A stretch of 6,458 nt of DNA from Pseudomonadota bacterium (lineage in GTDB: Bacteria > Pseudomonadota > Gammaproteobacteria > Xanthomonadales > Rhodanobacteraceae): assembly GCA_021798675.1 (NCBI GenBank), contig JAJZGE010000111.1, forward strand, positions 1 to 6,458, in the 5' to 3' direction. This document shows positions 5,258 to 6,458 of this stretch, one piece after another (the stretch's first letter is position 1; each line of letters starts with the position of its first letter). The translations under genes and the position numbers were made by a program. Below the pieces are notes generated by a model. It was not told the origin of the DNA and searched no databases. It worked only from the letters and a program-made list of their open reading frames with translations.

Positions 5258-6458
5258 TCAGCGACACTCCTGCGGCGACTGCAACTTCGCGTGGAACAAC
5301 GCGTCGTAGGCCAGCGTGCCCATCACGTTATAGCCGCGGTCGTTGGGATGCAGGCCGGCGTCGCCCGCGCAGATGGCGGCCATGCCGGCCGGCCGCGGCG
5401 ACAGCCGGGCGATCAGCGGCGGTGGCGTATAGGCGCCTTTCACGGCATCGGCGAAGTCGATCACGCCGTCGAACGCGCCGGTGTGGCGTATCCACCGGTT
5501 GAAGCGCAGGCGCACGGCCTCGCGTTGCGGCGTGTCCCAGCCCGGAAAGCCGGCAAACGGCGTTACCGTGCCGGCGTAGATGCGCAGGTGATGCTGGTGC
5601 GCCACGTCCGCCAGCATGCGCATGGCGGCGATCAGGTCGCCAGTCGAGGCGCCGTTCGGGTAGCCGGCCGGGTCGATGCCGCGGTTGATGTCGTTGGCGC
5701 CGAACAGCACCACCACGTCGGTGACGCCGGGGCGATCCACCACGTCGCGCAGGTAACGCTTGAGGCCGGCCATGCCCGCGCCAGGCGCGCCGATCTGGTC
5801 GGTGGTGAGCTCGTCCGCGCTGATGCCCGCGTTGACCACCGCCGCGCCCTTGCCGTGGCGCTGCGCGAGGCGCGCCAGCACCGCCGGCCACGTCGTGCCG
5901 GCCGCGCCGGCATAGGCTCCATCGGTGATCGAATCGCCGAACGCGACGATGCCGCGGGTGCCAGCCGGCGCTTCGACCTCCACGCCTTCGAGCAGGTAGA
6001 TGTGGTCGCCCGGCAGCGACGTCGCCGCCGTTTTGTGCGCCAGCGACGCGGCCCGCGTGGCGTCGCCCTCGACCGCCCAGGCGGTGCGTGACTGTTCCAT
6101 CGGGTGGACGTCGGCCAGCTGCGCGGACCCGGCGAAGTACAGGCTGACGATCACGTTGGACAACGCCGGCATGTGCAGGTCGATCGGATCGCTGACCACT
6201 TCGCTGCCGGGCGCCAGGGTGATCGAGCGCTTGCCGCCTTCGAAGCTGAGCTGGCGATCGCTGCCCGGCGCGATCGCCGACGGATCGGCTGCCCCGTTGG
6301 CGGCGAGCGCGATGCGCGCAACGCTTACGGTGAGCGGCGCAAGGCCGTAGTAGTTCGAGAGCCGGATGCGCACGCGCTCGCCGCCGGCGCTGACGTTGAC
6401 GCGCTGGCGCAGTGTGAAGTGGTCGACCGTGGGCGCGCGTTCAATGGGTAGGCCGTAG
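5258..6458 (-). CDS. SGNH/GDSL-family hydrolase (esterase), 5' end beyond the window
   Basis: This is a serine esterase of the SGNH/GDSL superfamily, which removes acyl or acetyl groups from lipids or carbohydrates. The blocks are clear: FGDSITDG (nucleophile Ser codon 5932-5930), NAGISADE supplying the block II glycine, FGANDIN (block III Asn), and AGDAGLHPNDRGY with the Asp (5362-5360) and His (5350-5348) of the triad. In front is a beta-rich domain of about 140 visible residues. A GTG at 6373 could be proposed as start, but the frame stays open to the right edge and reads LRQRVNVSAGGERVRIRLSN, a conserved stretch of this family that runs across that GTG, so the true start lies outside. About 399 codons are visible. 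A signal peptide is expected upstream but not seen. The substrate cannot be told; polysaccharide deacetylation is one possibility. It is followed by the S41 peptidase gene on the same strand after 104 bp. Confidence 0.9.
   Translation of the reverse strand, partial: YGLPIERAPTVDHFTLRQRVNVSAGGERVRIRLSNYYGLAPLTVSVARIALAANGAADPSAIAPGSDRQLSFEGGKRSITLAPGSEVVSDPIDLHMPALSNVIVSLYFAGSAQLADVHPMEQSRTAWAVEGDATRAASLAHKTAATSLPGDHIYLLEGVEVEAPAGTRGIVAFGDSITDGAYAGAAGTTWPAVLARLAQRHGKGAAVVNAGISADELTTDQIGAPGAGMAGLKRYLRDVVDRPGVTDVVVLFGANDINRGIDPAGYPNGASTGDLIAAMRMLADVAHQHHLRIYAGTVTPFAGFPGWDTPQREAVRLRFNRWIRHTGAFDGVIDFADAVKGAYTPPPLIARLSPRPAGMAAICAGDAGLHPNDRGYNVMGTLAYDALFHAKLQSPQECR

Noticed and set aside
5258..5266. 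TCAGCGACA at the esterase stop as a second copy of the palindrome half-site
   Set aside because: Only nine bases match, with no inverted partner nearby, and it overlaps coding sequence; similar short matches recur by chance in this GC-rich DNA.
5219..6091. 290-codon open frame on the plus strand
   Set aside because: It is antisense to the GDSL esterase and rich in Arg, Ala, Gly and His, as a shadow frame would be.
1..6458. Mobile element, defence system or CRISPR
   Set aside because: No transposase, integrase, nuclease, toxin-like gene, spaced direct repeats or compositional break was seen; all genes are ordinary chromosomal families.

Overview
The window looks like ordinary chromosomal DNA from a high-GC gammaproteobacterium. 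Strong G/C bias at third codon positions, the mix of protein families and the appearance of the DUF4034-like, SrpA-like and S41 proteins all suggest the Xanthomonadales, most likely Rhodanobacteraceae (Dyella, Rhodanobacter, Luteibacter or Frateuria type). This placement is from recalled family resemblance, not from a search. There are no rRNA or tRNA genes, insertion sequences, phage genes or CRISPR arrays, and base composition does not shift visibly along the window.

Layout from left to right. (1) Positions 1-199, minus strand: the first 66 codons of urocanate hydratase (hutU), running off the left edge; the rest of a histidine-degradation operon probably lies outside. (2) Positions 291-1928, minus: a 545-residue membrane-anchored helical-repeat (TPR and DUF4034-like) protein of unknown function. 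(3) Positions 1929-2087: a 159-bp divergent intergenic region holding a perfect 27-bp palindrome (13-1-13) that overlaps a weak candidate promoter for the TPR gene. (4) Positions 2088-3721, plus: a two-gene operon encoding a membrane-tethered, SrpA-type catalase-like haem peroxidase and a cytochrome b561, overlapping by an ATGA junction. (5) Positions 3756-5153, minus: an exported S41-family serine peptidase without the usual catalytic lysine, convergent with the operon. (6) Positions 5258-6458, minus: an SGNH/GDSL-family esterase with its 5' end cut off by the right edge. Every gap between genes is under 300 bases.

The only clear functional unit is the peroxidase-cytochrome pair. Cytochrome b561 proteins of this type carry electrons from the quinone pool across the inner membrane, and the haem peroxidase is predicted to sit on the periplasmic face, so together they could form a quinol-driven peroxide-reducing system. 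The S41 peptidase and GDSL esterase are both likely envelope or periplasmic hydrolases on one strand, but the 104-bp gap between them does not prove co-transcription. I found no convincing previously undescribed system. The most notable items are the palindrome, the peroxidase-cytochrome pair, the lysine-less S41 active site and a CxC motif in the TPR protein.
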